The position numbers and the translations under genes are program-made. Source: Halieaceae bacterium (lineage in GTDB: Bacteria > Pseudomonadota > Gammaproteobacteria > Pseudomonadales > Halieaceae). From it: a stretch of DNA of 35,406 nt. The stretch is taken from NCBI GenBank assembly GCA_902518075.1, contig CABYEX010000015.1:1-35406 (forward strand). Reading direction: 5' to 3'. The notes beneath the pieces are model-generated. The model was not told the DNA's origin. It saw only the letters and a list, made by a program, of their open reading frames with translations, and made no database searches. Of the stretch, positions 1-9,188 are shown piece by piece. Position 1 is the first letter of the stretch, and every line of letters begins with the position of its first letter.

Positions 1-338
1 GCCTGGCGGCGCTCGAGGTATTGGTGCGCGACCAATTACCCGCGCGGGTTGCCGAGGAGGCGCCCTTTTGGGAGGCGCTGTTGCACGATGGGGTGGCAGA
101 TAAACCCCACGTCGCCGATGTGCGCAACTACGGGTTTGCCGGCGCGCTGACCTTGGAGGCCTACCCCAGTGAGCCGCTGCGCCGGCCCTACGAGGTGGCG
201 ATGCGAATGTGGGAGAAGGGCTTCCTGGTGCGTTACGGCGGCGACACGATTCAGCTCGCGCCTCATTTTGTTATGCAGCGCGAGCAAATGACCTCGCTGG
301 TTGAAGCGCTGGCCGAGTCCCTCGACGAACTGGCCTAA
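1..338 (+). CDS. Class III (omega) aminotransferase, C-terminal end, partial
   Basis: The frame is open from the window edge (first full codon at base 3) to the TAA at 336-338, giving about 111 residues. It resembles the C-terminal small domain of PLP-dependent class III aminotransferases, such as beta-alanine or omega-amino acid:pyruvate aminotransferases: a Gly-rich 'NYGFAGALTLEAYP' stretch, then a 'MWEKGFLVRYGGDTIQLAP' segment where the family usually has its conserved G-D-x-I-x-L/F-x-P-P motif. The catalytic lysine and cofactor-binding residues lie upstream of the window, so the donor substrate cannot be judged. A second, complete class III aminotransferase lies at 7795-9138, but the two are not adjacent. 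Confidence 0.75.
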   Translation, partial: LAALEVLVRDQLPARVAEEAPFWEALLHDGVADKPHVADVRNYGFAGALTLEAYPSEPLRRPYEVAMRMWEKGFLVRYGGDTIQLAPHFVMQREQMTSLVEALAESLDELA

Positions 339-384
339 GCCCGCCGGCGACCCCCAGGGCGCTCAAGCCTTTTGCAAGTGATGA

Positions 385-2169
385 TTAAGGTTTGGCGGCG
401 ACCTGCTCGGCTAGCCAGTCATCCATTCGGCGCTCCAGAATATCGAGCGGTAATGCCCCCGCACCCAGCATATGGTCGTGGAAGGCGCGGATATCAAAGT
501 CTTCCCCGAGCGCTGTCTCGGCTTCGCCGCGCAGTTCGAGCATTTTCATCTGACCGACCTTGTAGGCCAGGGCTTGGCCCGGCCAGCCGATGTAGCGGTC
601 GATCTCGTTGATGATGTCGGCTTCGCTTTTGGCAGCGTTGGCAATGAAGTAGTCGATGGCTTTTTGCCGGCTCCAGCCAAAGTAGTGAATGCCCGTGTCG
701 ACCACGAGTCGCACCGCGCGCCACATGTCGTAGACCAGTTGCCCATACCGCGAGTAGGGGTCTTCATAAAGCCCCATGTCGTAGCCGAGTCGCTCGGAGT
801 ACAGGCCCCATCCTTCAATGAAAGCGGTGAATCCGCCATTACGTCGGAACTCCGGTAACCCGGCGAGTTCCTGCGCCAGCGAGATCTGTAAATGATGCCC
901 GGGCACGCTCTCGTGCACGCTGAGGACTTCCATCTCGAATTTGGGACGGACTTCAGGCTTGTAGAGATTCACGTAATACCAGCCCGGTCTGGAGCCATCG
1001 ATCGCGGGTCGCATGTAGTAGGCCGTGGTAGTGTCGGGGGCTTCTTCGTCGGGAATCGGTCGCACGCCGTAGGGTGCGCGCGGCAACTTGCCGAATAAAT
1101 TGACGAGTCCCGGGTCGAGGCGTTTCGAGACCGCTTGATATCCCTCGAGCAGTGCCTCAGGTGTCTCATAGTAAAACTGTGGGTCGGTTCGCAGAAATTC
1201 GTTGAAGGCCGCGATGTCACCGTCGAAACCCACGGTGTCGATGACGGTTTCCATCTCTCCGCGGAGGCGTGCGACTTCGCGCAGGCCGATCTCGTGAATC
1301 TCGTCCGGGGTCAGCTCTGTGGTGGTGAAATGCTGGGCGAGACGACTGTAGACCTGTTTGCCACCGGGTATGGCGCCAATACCGGGTGGTCGTGCGGCCG
1401 GCAGGTAATCGCTCTCTAAAAATTCGAGCAGTTCCCGGAGCGCAGGATTGATTTGCTCGTCAATCACCGTCGCGGCGGCTGACCGGAGCGACGCCCGAGT
1501 GTCCGAGTCGATCTCTTCCGGCATCGTCGCGAAGGCGCGATAAAAGGGGCTGTCGTTTGGCTGTTCCGTGATGAGATTGGCGATTTGTGATGGCACGCGC
1601 GAAATCACAATCTGTGCCTGCGTCCGGTCCCGGCTGATGCCCTCTGACAACAGCGCCTGATACTGCTTCAACTGCTCGGGCAAGCCACGCAGCCGGTTCA
1701 GCCAGTCCTCATGGTCCTGTGCGCTCACCATGGGCAGGGTGTCGATCATGCTGTGCCGATGTTGCGGCCCGGACCGCATATCGAGGGCGATTAGGTGCAG
1801 GCCGTCTTCATACTTTGTGAGGTTGTCCCGCAACTGCCGGAGCAGCATGGCGCGGTTGACCTGCGCGTCTGCAGGAAGGGTGGCGGGCTCGATCTGTTCG
1901 AGTCGCTGCACGAATCGCCCCTCATCTTCGTAGCGTCTCTGGAATGCATCAAGGCTCATATCTGTCCACTGGTAATTCCCCGAGCGATCGCCGTACTCGA
2001 GCCGCCGCTCGGGGTATTGGGTCAGCGTCCACTGCCAGTGGTCATCAATAATGGCGGTCAGCTCTGCCTCAGACGCTGTGGCGGGGCCGGCTTGGCCAAG
2101 AAGTGTGGCAGCGACCACAACATAGGCCGAGAGAGACAACGAGGGGCGTCGACAGGAAGGGTGGCTCAT
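385..2169 (-). CDS. Exported DUF885-family protein (metallopeptidase-like)
   Basis: A 594-residue protein. The ATG at 2169 was chosen because a GGGGA Shine-Dalgarno sits about 5 bases upstream and the protein then opens with a Sec signal peptide: basic start, hydrophobic core 'LSAYVVVAATLLG', likely cleavage after the Ala-rich 'GPATA'. The open frame continues 192 bases further upstream without family resemblance. DUF885 proteins are bacterial, usually exported or lipoprotein, and carry a zinc-peptidase-like His-Glu motif. Here it is H419-E420-S-V-P-G-H425-H426, followed by a conserved 'EGWGLYSERLG' block. The first residue of the mature protein is not Cys, so a soluble periplasmic location is more likely than a lipoprotein. 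It follows the acyl-CoA dehydrogenase gene on the same strand after 112 bases. Peptidase activity is inferred from the motif only. Confidence 0.85.
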   Translation of the reverse strand: MSHPSCRRPSLSLSAYVVVAATLLGQAGPATASEAELTAIIDDHWQWTLTQYPERRLEYGDRSGNYQWTDMSLDAFQRRYEDEGRFVQRLEQIEPATLPADAQVNRAMLLRQLRDNLTKYEDGLHLIALDMRSGPQHRHSMIDTLPMVSAQDHEDWLNRLRGLPEQLKQYQALLSEGISRDRTQAQIVISRVPSQIANLITEQPNDSPFYRAFATMPEEIDSDTRASLRSAAATVIDEQINPALRELLEFLESDYLPAARPPGIGAIPGGKQVYSRLAQHFTTTELTPDEIHEIGLREVARLRGEMETVIDTVGFDGDIAAFNEFLRTDPQFYYETPEALLEGYQAVSKRLDPGLVNLFGKLPRAPYGVRPIPDEEAPDTTTAYYMRPAIDGSRPGWYYVNLYKPEVRPKFEMEVLSVHESVPGHHLQISLAQELAGLPEFRRNGGFTAFIEGWGLYSERLGYDMGLYEDPYSRYGQLVYDMWRAVRLVVDTGIHYFGWSRQKAIDYFIANAAKSEADIINEIDRYIGWPGQALAYKVGQMKMLELRGEAETALGEDFDIRAFHDHMLGAGALPLDILERRMDDWLAEQVAAKP

Positions 2170-2281
2170 AGCAGTCCCCGGTAGGGCAAGTTGTGAGATG
2201 TGCAAACGTGTTTCCGTAACGGGCGGATTTGCGCTCTGGGGTGACAGGAACGAGAGGCTAAAGTACATCTCGCTCCGGTGG

Positions 2282-3430
2282 TTACCGACCGAGAATCGAT
2301 CTCGCGACCAGCTCTCGCATGATCTCCGACGAGCCGCCGTAGATGGTCTGGATGCGCGCATCTACATAAAAGCGGGAGATCGGATACTCCGAGGTGTAGC
2401 CGTAGCCGCCAAAGAGCTGCAGGCACTGATCTGCCACCCGGCACTGCATCTCGCAGCTGGCCAGCTTGAGCATGGCGGCCGTGTCCGGCGTCAGCGTGCC
2501 CTCAGCGTATTGGCGGGCACACTGCTCATAAAACGCCCGGTTAATAGCGATATCGGTTTTCACGTCGGCGAGTTTGAAGCGCGTATTCTGGAACTGACCA
2601 ATCTTTTGGCCAAAGGCCTCGCGCTCCTGTACATACTGCGCCGTGATTTTGAGCGCGCCCTCCGAGGCGGCCACGGCTTGCGCGGCGATACCGAGTCGCT
2701 CTCTCGGCAGCTCTTCCATCATGATCACGAAACCGCGGTTTTCCTCGCCGAGCAGTGCGTCGGCCGGCAGCCGCACGTCGTTAAAGAACAACAGCGCCGT
2801 ATCAGAGGTGTGCTGGCCGATCTTGTCGATCTTCTTGGATTTTTCAAACCCCGGACTGTGTGCGTCGACCAAAAATAGGGACGTGCCTTTGGCGCCTTTA
2901 CCCGGGTCCGTGATGGCCGCCACGATGACGAGGTCGGCGTGGATCCCATTGGTAATGAAGATCTTTGATCCGTTGAGGATCCAATCGTCGCCGTCGCGTA
3001 CCGCATTGGTACGAATGCCCTGCACATCAGAGCCCGCCCCTGGCTCGGTCATTGCGAGTGCGCCAACGACTTCACCCTTGGCCATGCGCGGCAGCCAGTG
3101 CACCTTTTGCTCCTCAGTGCCATGACGGCTGAGGTAGGGGGCAATGATGTTGTTGTGGATGCCATAGCTCGAGGCGAAACCGCCAAAGCCCATGTCCGAG
3201 AGCTCTTCGATCATCGCCAGTGTGACGTGGGGAGAGGTGCCGGCGCCGCCGTATTGCTCTTCCATATCCGGACAGAGCAAGCCTGCCTCACCGAGGCGAT
3301 TCCAGAGGGTACGCGGTACCATCCGCTCCTCTTCCCACGCCTCATAGTGGGGTGTAATCTCCTGCTCGAATGCGCGACGCGCCATATCCCGAAACAGCGT
3401 GAGTTCATCCAAATCAACGGCTTGATTCAT
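2282..3430 (-). CDS. Acyl-CoA dehydrogenase, long-chain/isovaleryl (LCAD-IVD) active-site type
   Basis: A 382-residue flavoprotein of normal family length that introduces the alpha,beta double bond into an acyl-CoA and passes electrons to ETF. Visible signatures are 'MTEPGAGSD' (residues 128-135, FAD/substrate loop), 'REAFGQKIGQFQ' near 270-281 and the C-terminal 'QLFGGYGYTSEYP'. The position that is the catalytic Glu in MCAD/SCAD ('YEGT') is Gly here (Y364-G365-G366). Glu occurs instead in 'LPRERL' (E244), the position used by LCAD and isovaleryl-CoA dehydrogenases. This argues for a long-chain or branched-chain substrate. The ATG at 3430 is the natural start and is divergent from the PhyH-like gene at 3513, sharing an 82-base intergenic region. 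DUF885 lies downstream. Confidence 0.93.
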   Translation of the reverse strand: MNQAVDLDELTLFRDMARRAFEQEITPHYEAWEEERMVPRTLWNRLGEAGLLCPDMEEQYGGAGTSPHVTLAMIEELSDMGFGGFASSYGIHNNIIAPYLSRHGTEEQKVHWLPRMAKGEVVGALAMTEPGAGSDVQGIRTNAVRDGDDWILNGSKIFITNGIHADLVIVAAITDPGKGAKGTSLFLVDAHSPGFEKSKKIDKIGQHTSDTALLFFNDVRLPADALLGEENRGFVIMMEELPRERLGIAAQAVAASEGALKITAQYVQEREAFGQKIGQFQNTRFKLADVKTDIAINRAFYEQCARQYAEGTLTPDTAAMLKLASCEMQCRVADQCLQLFGGYGYTSEYPISRFYVDARIQTIYGGSSEIMRELVARSILGR

Positions 3431-3512
3431 GTTCCTGCCCTGAACGTTTTTTTGAGAGCAGAAGTATGAAGAAGATCTCGCGTCAGCACAAAGCAGTCAG
3501 GGAGACGCCACT

Positions 3513-4409
3513 TTGCAGGCATCCAAAATTCAATCCAGCAGCGACGTAGCTGCGACGCAAGAGAGTCTGGTTCAGCGTCTGTCGCCGCTGCTGCTAGATC
3601 AAGATGTGGCGGGATTGTTAGAAGCGTTTGATACCCAAGGTTTCTGCGTCATTCCCGAACTGCTCGATGCGTCTCAGCTTCAGCGGCAGCGTGAGGCGTT
3701 GGCCCCCTGGATCGATCAAGGCCCCATAGGTCGAAATGTGTTTGAGGGGACGCGTACCCACCGCATTTACGCGATGCTGGCCAAGGACCCAGTGTTTGCC
3801 GAGTTGGTGGCCCACCCTGTCTCGCTGGCCTGGGCGGAACACTATTTGGGGCAGAGTTGCCTGTTATCCGCCTGCCTCGCTATCCATTTGCAGCCGGGTG
3901 AGTCTGCCCAGCCTTGGCACACGGATGACGGTCATACTTCACTGACCCCACCGCATGACTTGCTCGGCGTATCGACCTTTTGGGCGCTCGATGATACGAC
4001 GTTGGAAAACGGTGCTACCGAGGTGCTGCCGGGTAGCCACCGCTGGTCGGAGACCGAGTTCCCGGGCGTGCTAAGGGATCAGGATTTTGCGACGGGCGAA
4101 GACGCCTCGGGCGACTCCGGGGCGCACCCGGACGCCGTGAAAGTGACCATGCCGGCGGGATCTTTGATGATCGCCCGGGGCGACCTCTGGCATCGGGGTG
4201 GGGCAAACCGGTCGGATACCGCGCGCTGTCTTGTCACGCCGCAATATTGTGCGGGGTGGCTGCGACCTCTGGAGAGCATGCTGTTGTCGGTCCCGCCTGA
4301 GCATGCTGCTGCGCTCCCGGAGCGGGTCAGGGAATTACTGGGATACTCCATTCATCCGCCATTTATGGGGTATTCTGATGGGATGCATCCACAGCGAGTC
4401 CTGCAATAG
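3513..4409 (+). CDS. Phytanoyl-CoA dioxygenase (PhyH) family Fe(II)/2-oxoglutarate oxygenase
   Basis: A 298-residue protein with the double-stranded beta-helix iron site of the PhyH family: H136-T-D138 ('PWHTDDGH') as the HxD pair, H227 in 'LWHRGGANRS' as the distal histidine, and a downstream arginine (R238) that could bind 2-oxoglutarate. 'FWALDDTTLENGATEVLPGSH' is a typical PhyH core block. Relatives hydroxylate phytanoyl-CoA, ectoine, halogenated or other small substrates, so the substrate is open. The start is TTG at 3513, supported by a GGAGA ribosome site about 8 bases upstream; there is no nearby ATG or GTG before the conserved region. It is followed 48 bases later by the aldehyde dehydrogenase on the same strand and could hand it an aldehyde, which is inference. 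Confidence 0.88.
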   Translation: MQASKIQSSSDVAATQESLVQRLSPLLLDQDVAGLLEAFDTQGFCVIPELLDASQLQRQREALAPWIDQGPIGRNVFEGTRTHRIYAMLAKDPVFAELVAHPVSLAWAEHYLGQSCLLSACLAIHLQPGESAQPWHTDDGHTSLTPPHDLLGVSTFWALDDTTLENGATEVLPGSHRWSETEFPGVLRDQDFATGEDASGDSGAHPDAVKVTMPAGSLMIARGDLWHRGGANRSDTARCLVTPQYCAGWLRPLESMLLSVPPEHAAALPERVRELLGYSIHPPFMGYSDGMHPQRVLQ

Positions 4410-4457
4410 CGGTCGAGCTTTTTTACGTTTTCGATAACTGGATAAATTGAGGGCAAC

Positions 4458-5888
4458 ATGCGCGAGTACACACAGTTCTACATCAACGGCCAGTGGGTCG
4501 ATCCGGTGACGCCTAAAACGCTGGAGGTTTTGGATCCTTCTACTGAGCAGGCCTGTGCCACGATCTCACTGGGCTCAGAGGCCGACGTCGATTTGGCGGT
4601 TGCTGCGGCCAAGGCAGCGTTTGAGACCTTTAGCCAGACCTCTGTAGAGGAGCGGGTCGGCATGCTCGAGCGGATGGCGGAGATTTTCCAACGCCGCATT
4701 GATGAGATTGCGGAGGCAATTCGCCTGGAAATGGGTGCGCCCATCAAACTGGCCAGCACCGCGCAGGCGTATGCCGGACTAGGCCACATCACCGAAGCCG
4801 CAAAGATTTTGAAGGACTACAGCTTCACCGAGGATCTGGGCCCGCATCGGGTGGTGAAAGAGCCGATCGGTGTATGCGGTTTGATTACGCCTTGGAACTG
4901 GCCGCTGAATCAGGTCAGCTGCAAGGTCGCGCCGGCGCTGGCGGTCGGTTGCACCATGGTGCTCAAGCCCAGCGAAATCGCGCCGCTGTCTGCCTATCTT
5001 TATGCAGAGATTATGGATGAGGCGGGCATCCCCGTCGGCGTATTCAATCTGGTCAACGGCGACGGCCCCACTGTCGGCGAGGCTCTGTCGCGCCACCCCG
5101 ATGTCGACATGATGTCCTTTACCGGTTCAACGCGGGCGGGCTCGCTGGTCGCACAAAATGCTGCGCCCACGGTCAAGCGAGTGACGCAGGAGCTGGGCGG
5201 TAAGTCACCGAACATCATTCCCGCAGACGCGGATCTCGAGGCAGCGGTTACTCGCGGTGTCATGCATATGTACAACAACACGGGGCAATCCTGTAACGCG
5301 CCGTCGCGCATGCTAGTCCCCCGCGACCTGTTGCCCAAAGCCGAAGCTATCGCTGCCAAGGTCACCGAGAGCGTGGTGATTGGCCCAACCGCTGAAGACT
5401 CAACAACAATGGGCCCTGTCGTGTCCAAGGTGCAGTGGGACAAGATTCAGGCGCTCATCGAGGGCGGCATCGCCGAGGGTGCGAAAGTAGTCTGCGGCGG
5501 ACCGGGCCTGCCCGATGGCATCGATCGGGGCTATTACGTGCGACCCACGGTGTTCTCCGACGTCACTAACGACATGAGCATAGCCGAGCAGGAAATCTTT
5601 GGTCCTGTGCTTGTCATGATTCCCTATGACAGCGAGGAAGAGGCGATCCAGATCGCTAACGACACGCCTTACGGTTTGGCGGGCTATGTGCAGAGCGGTG
5701 ACCTAGACCACGCGAGAAAAGTGGCTTCGCGTATCCGCGCCGGTAATGTGCACATCAATGGCGCCTCGCCCGGCATGGATGTGCCCTTCGGCGGTTACAA
5801 GCAGTCGGGTAATGGCCGCGAATGGGGTGCGCATGGCTTCACCGATTACCTGGAGATCAAGGCGATCTCCGGGTTTGAGGCTGCCTGA
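4458..5888 (+). CDS. NAD(P)+-dependent aldehyde dehydrogenase
   Basis: A 476-residue enzyme of the ALDH superfamily, oxidising an aldehyde to the acid. The cofactor-binding segment 'LITPWNWPL' (142-150), the 'FTGST' loop (221-225), general base E245 in 'QELGGKSPN' and nucleophile C279 in 'NNTGQSCNAPSR' are all present. The conserved 'EIFGPVL' block is near the C-terminus. The start ATG at 4458 has a GAGGG ribosome site 7 bases away. The gene sits between the PhyH-like oxygenase and glycerol kinase, all on the plus strand with gaps of 48 and 27 bases, so co-transcription is likely. The sequence does not identify the aldehyde. Confidence 0.95.
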   Translation: MREYTQFYINGQWVDPVTPKTLEVLDPSTEQACATISLGSEADVDLAVAAAKAAFETFSQTSVEERVGMLERMAEIFQRRIDEIAEAIRLEMGAPIKLASTAQAYAGLGHITEAAKILKDYSFTEDLGPHRVVKEPIGVCGLITPWNWPLNQVSCKVAPALAVGCTMVLKPSEIAPLSAYLYAEIMDEAGIPVGVFNLVNGDGPTVGEALSRHPDVDMMSFTGSTRAGSLVAQNAAPTVKRVTQELGGKSPNIIPADADLEAAVTRGVMHMYNNTGQSCNAPSRMLVPRDLLPKAEAIAAKVTESVVIGPTAEDSTTMGPVVSKVQWDKIQALIEGGIAEGAKVVCGGPGLPDGIDRGYYVRPTVFSDVTNDMSIAEQEIFGPVLVMIPYDSEEEAIQIANDTPYGLAGYVQSGDLDHARKVASRIRAGNVHINGASPGMDVPFGGYKQSGNGREWGAHGFTDYLEIKAISGFEAA

Positions 5889-5915
5889 AGCATTCATTCG
5901 TAACCGGGGCTGCCT

Positions 5916-7409
5916 GTGAAAGCGATTCTGGCAATCGATCAGGGTACAACGGGCACCACGGTTGCGGTGATGAATACCCGAGGTGCCCTGCTGGGGAGCG
6001 TCAACTATGAGTTCCCCCAGATCTATCCCAAGCCGGGTTGGGTAGAGCACGACCCGGAGGCGATCTGGGTATCTGCCCTCAAAGGTATTCGCGCGGTTTT
6101 TCGCCGTGGGCTCTGCAAACCTAACGATGTGGCTTGTATCGGCATCACCAACCAGCGAGAGACGTCGCTGCTGTGGGAGCGCCGGAGCGGCAAGCCGCTG
6201 GGTAATGCCATTGTCTGGCAATGCCGACGCACTGCGAGTTTCTGTGAGGGATTACGCAAGAAAGGGCTGGAGCCCATGGTGCGCGATCGCACGGGACTCG
6301 TGCTCGACCCCTATTTTTCGGCGAGCAAGTTCCGCTGGTTGCTCAACGATATTGAGGGCGCCAGAGGTCGCGCCAGACGCGGTGACATTGCCGCCGGCAC
6401 GATCGACTCGTACTTACTCTATCGGCTGACAGGGGGCAAAGTGCATGCCACCGATGTCTCCAACGCCTCGCGCACTTCACTGATGAATCTGCAGACACTG
6501 GATTGGGATCCGGAACTGCTGAAACTCTTTAACGTCCCGAAAACAGTGCTGCCCGAGATTATCCCCTCGAGTGGTGACCTCGGCCGCACCCAGGACGTAC
6601 CCGGGTTGCCCGATGGCGTACCCATCGCGGGGATTGCGGGCGATCAACAGTCTGCGCTTTTTGGACAGGCGGGCTTCGACCGCGGAGCCGCCAAGTGCAC
6701 CTTTGGCACGGGCTCCTTCATTTTGATGAATACCTGTCAAGACCGGATGCACAGCGACGCGGGCTTGCTGAGCACGGTGGCGTGGCAACTGCCCGGTCAA
6801 AAGACACCGGTCTATGCCCTCGAGGGCGGCGCCTTCATCTGCGGTGCGGCGGTGCAGTGGCTTCGCGACGAGTTGGGCATTATCAAGCGCGCCCCGGATA
6901 TCGAGAAGCTCGCTTCAAAGGTGCCCGATGCCGGCGGTGTCGAGTTTGTACCAGCTTTGACGGGTCTGGGTGCCCCGCATTGGGATCCCGACGCACGGGG
7001 CGTTATTTCGGGGCTGACGAGAGGGGCGGGTGCGGCACATATCGCACGAGCGACGCTTGAAGCCATGGCGCTACAGAATGTCGATATTCTCCGCGCCATG
7101 GAGCGCGACCTGGGTCGCCGGATGGGAGAGCTGAAAGTTGATGGCGGTGCTGCCGCCAATAATTTGTTGATGCAATTACAGGCAGATTATCTGGGCAGAG
7201 AAATCATCCGTCCGAAGGTGATTGAAACCACCGTTGTGGGCGCTTGCTTCCTCGCTGGGCTGGGCGTTGGCATTTGGAAAGATACTGACGCGTTGGCCAA
7301 GGTATGGCGAGCCGACCAGCGCTTTCCCTCCCGAATGGGAACGGGCCCGCGGCGCCGAAGGTTGGAATCCTGGCAGCAAGCGGTCAGCCGCGCCAAAACC
7401 GCAAGCTGA
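5916..7409 (+). CDS. glpK: Glycerol kinase
   Basis: A 497-residue FGGY-family sugar kinase that phosphorylates glycerol to sn-glycerol 3-phosphate in the cytoplasm. The N-terminal phosphate-binding loop 'IDQGTTGTT' (7-15), 'GITNQRET', 'GIAGDQQSALFGQ', 'CTFGTGSFILMNT' and the C-terminal 'DGGAAANNLLMQLQADYLG' adenosine-site block are those of GlpK rather than xylulokinase. The start is GTG at 5916 with a GGGG ribosome site; it begins 27 bases after the aldehyde dehydrogenase stop. No glpF, glpD or glpR is nearby, which is unusual for a glp locus. The gene appears to share a transcript with the oxygenase and aldehyde dehydrogenase upstream. Confidence 0.95.
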   Translation: MKAILAIDQGTTGTTVAVMNTRGALLGSVNYEFPQIYPKPGWVEHDPEAIWVSALKGIRAVFRRGLCKPNDVACIGITNQRETSLLWERRSGKPLGNAIVWQCRRTASFCEGLRKKGLEPMVRDRTGLVLDPYFSASKFRWLLNDIEGARGRARRGDIAAGTIDSYLLYRLTGGKVHATDVSNASRTSLMNLQTLDWDPELLKLFNVPKTVLPEIIPSSGDLGRTQDVPGLPDGVPIAGIAGDQQSALFGQAGFDRGAAKCTFGTGSFILMNTCQDRMHSDAGLLSTVAWQLPGQKTPVYALEGGAFICGAAVQWLRDELGIIKRAPDIEKLASKVPDAGGVEFVPALTGLGAPHWDPDARGVISGLTRGAGAAHIARATLEAMALQNVDILRAMERDLGRRMGELKVDGGAAANNLLMQLQADYLGREIIRPKVIETTVVGACFLAGLGVGIWKDTDALAKVWRADQRFPSRMGTGPRRRRLESWQQAVSRAKTAS

Positions 7410-7415
7410 AGTCTC

Positions 7416-7589
7416 GTGGCCGATATCCTACATTTTGAGAAGCCGCAAAAACCCAGCCAGACACTCTGTCGGAACGGGCACCACAAGTGGCGTCCGGTTA
7501 AGAGCGATCCTTTCGCTGTGCATCGTGGCGAACTGATTACCCGGTTTCGCTGCGAGCGTTGCGGCAAGGAAAAAACCAAAGCCACTTGA
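7416..7589 (+). CDS. Small zinc-ribbon-like protein (57 residues)
   Basis: A short frame begins with GTG at 7416, only 6 bases after the glpK stop, and ends with TGA at 7587-7589. The product has an Arg/Lys-rich composition, an N-terminal 'LCRNGHHKW' (C18, H22, H23) and a C-terminal 'RCERCGKEK' (C46, C49). This C/H plus CxxC spacing is what a small zinc ribbon or zinc knuckle would show. The even coding character of the frame and tight linkage to glpK support a real gene. I recall similar short 'CR.GHHKW...RCERCG' proteins in gammaproteobacteria, but I cannot assign a function. The ribosome site is weak ('GAAG'), so translation may be coupled to glpK. Confidence 0.7.
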   Translation: MADILHFEKPQKPSQTLCRNGHHKWRPVKSDPFAVHRGELITRFRCERCGKEKTKAT

Positions 7590-7794
7590 CCGAGCGCTGC
7601 ACCGATTCCTGCGACTGACACAAGGCGATGGTGAGAAGGTGACTTTGTTTTGGAAACAGCGCCCTCAAGCGGCGCCTCAGTAAAAGCCCATGATCCGGGT
7701 ATTACCACCAGTGGGGAGTAGTGGGCACTAGCGGGAGTCGATACACTTTGTGCATTGAAGATTGCCCCAAAGAAAGGCAAGAGGAGGGACCGCG

Positions 7795-9138
7795 ATGACG
7801 TCAATGATTTATCCCACCACCAACCCGGCGATGTCCGAGACGATGGTGGTCGCCCGGGCCGAGGGCCCCTATATTTACGACAAGCAGGGCAAACGCTACC
7901 TCGAGGGGATGGCCGGACTGTGGTGTACGGCGCTGGGCTATGGCAATGAGGAGATCATTGAAGCCGCGGAACGCCAGATGCGTGAGCTGAGCTTCAGCCA
8001 CATGTTTGGCGGCAAGACTCACCCGTCAGCGATTGAACTCGCCGACAAGCTGGCGGCGATGGTGCCGATGCAGGATGGTCGCGTCTTTCTTGGCAACTCG
8101 GGATCTGATGCCAACGACACACTCCTGAAGCTCATCCGCTATCACGCTGAGGCCTCAGGCCAGCCCAGTCGCATCAAGGTCATTGCTCGTGAGCAGGGCT
8201 ACCACGGGGTTACGCTGGCCTCGGCAGCGCTGACAGCCATCCCCACCAATCACGCCCACTTTCAATTGCCCTTTGAGGCGTTGGGCGTGCTGCGCACCGG
8301 GTCGGCGAATTACTACCGGGGCGCCAACGAGGGCGAATCGGAGGCGGAGTTTGTTGCCCGACGGGCGCAAGAGCTTGAGGCGCTGATTCTGGCCGAAGGA
8401 CCGGAAACGATTGCCGCGATGATCGCCGAACCGGTCAGTGGTGCAGGCGGGGTGATCGTGCCACCGGAAGGGTATTTCGAAGCGATCCAGGCGGTACTCG
8501 ACCGCTACGGTATCTGGCTCTGGGATGATGAGGTCATCTGTGGCTTTGGGCGTCTTGGTAAGGATTTTGGCGCCAATAAAATGGGCATGCAGCCCCAAAT
8601 GATGACTCTTGCCAAAGCACTGTCATCGGCTTACGTCCCGGTGTCGGCCGCGATCGTACAGGGCGACATCGCAGATTGTATTAATGCGTCGGCGACGGAA
8701 GTCGGCGTGTTCGGACATGGCTATACCTATAGCGGACACCCGTTGGGCTGCGCGGTGGCGAGTAAAGTGATCGACATCTATGTGCGCGACAAGATCTTTG
8801 ACCACGCGGCGACGGTGGGCGATTACCTGCAAGGGAGGCTCAAGGAGTTCGCAGACCATCCACTAGTGGGTGAGGTCTCTGGCGTCGGCATGATCGGTGC
8901 GGTGGAACTGGTGGCCGACAAGACGAGTAAGAAGCCTTTTGACGGTATGAAGGTCGGTCAGTTCTGCGCCAAAGCCGCAGAGGACAACGGTCTGGTCATC
9001 AGACCGCTGGGTGGCAATCGCGTCGCAGTGTGTCCGCCCCTCATCATTGAGACCACCCATGTCGATGAGTTGATTGAGAAATTTGGCGCCGCACTCAATC
9101 TCACTCTCGATTGGGTGACCGCCGAAAAGTTGGCTTGA
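7795..9138 (+). CDS. PLP-dependent class III omega-aminotransferase
   Basis: A 447-residue fold-type I aminotransferase that moves an amino group from an omega-amino acid or amine to a keto acid. It shows the phosphate-binding 'NSGSDAND' (101-108), 'WDDEVICGFGR' with D245 for the PLP pyridine nitrogen, and Schiff-base lysine K274 in 'TLAKALSSAY'. The ATG at 7795 is preferred over an in-frame ATG at 7762 because GAGGAGG lies 7 bases upstream. The 205 bases between the zinc-ribbon gene and this start hold no gene I can support and probably contain its promoter. An aldehyde dehydrogenase nearby (4458) could oxidise the aldehyde made from an amine donor, but the genes are not adjacent. Confidence 0.93.
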   Translation: MTSMIYPTTNPAMSETMVVARAEGPYIYDKQGKRYLEGMAGLWCTALGYGNEEIIEAAERQMRELSFSHMFGGKTHPSAIELADKLAAMVPMQDGRVFLGNSGSDANDTLLKLIRYHAEASGQPSRIKVIAREQGYHGVTLASAALTAIPTNHAHFQLPFEALGVLRTGSANYYRGANEGESEAEFVARRAQELEALILAEGPETIAAMIAEPVSGAGGVIVPPEGYFEAIQAVLDRYGIWLWDDEVICGFGRLGKDFGANKMGMQPQMMTLAKALSSAYVPVSAAIVQGDIADCINASATEVGVFGHGYTYSGHPLGCAVASKVIDIYVRDKIFDHAATVGDYLQGRLKEFADHPLVGEVSGVGMIGAVELVADKTSKKPFDGMKVGQFCAKAAEDNGLVIRPLGGNRVAVCPPLIIETTHVDELIEKFGAALNLTLDWVTAEKLA

Positions 9139-9188
9139 GGCGGACGTCGGGATAGGCCCTTATCGGTCAACGCACATCCTCTGTTCTC

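Noticed and set aside
2198..2878. A 226-codon open frame on the plus strand
   Set aside because: It lies mostly opposite the acyl-CoA dehydrogenase and begins in the upstream region of the DUF885 gene; it has no domain and no suitable ribosome site.
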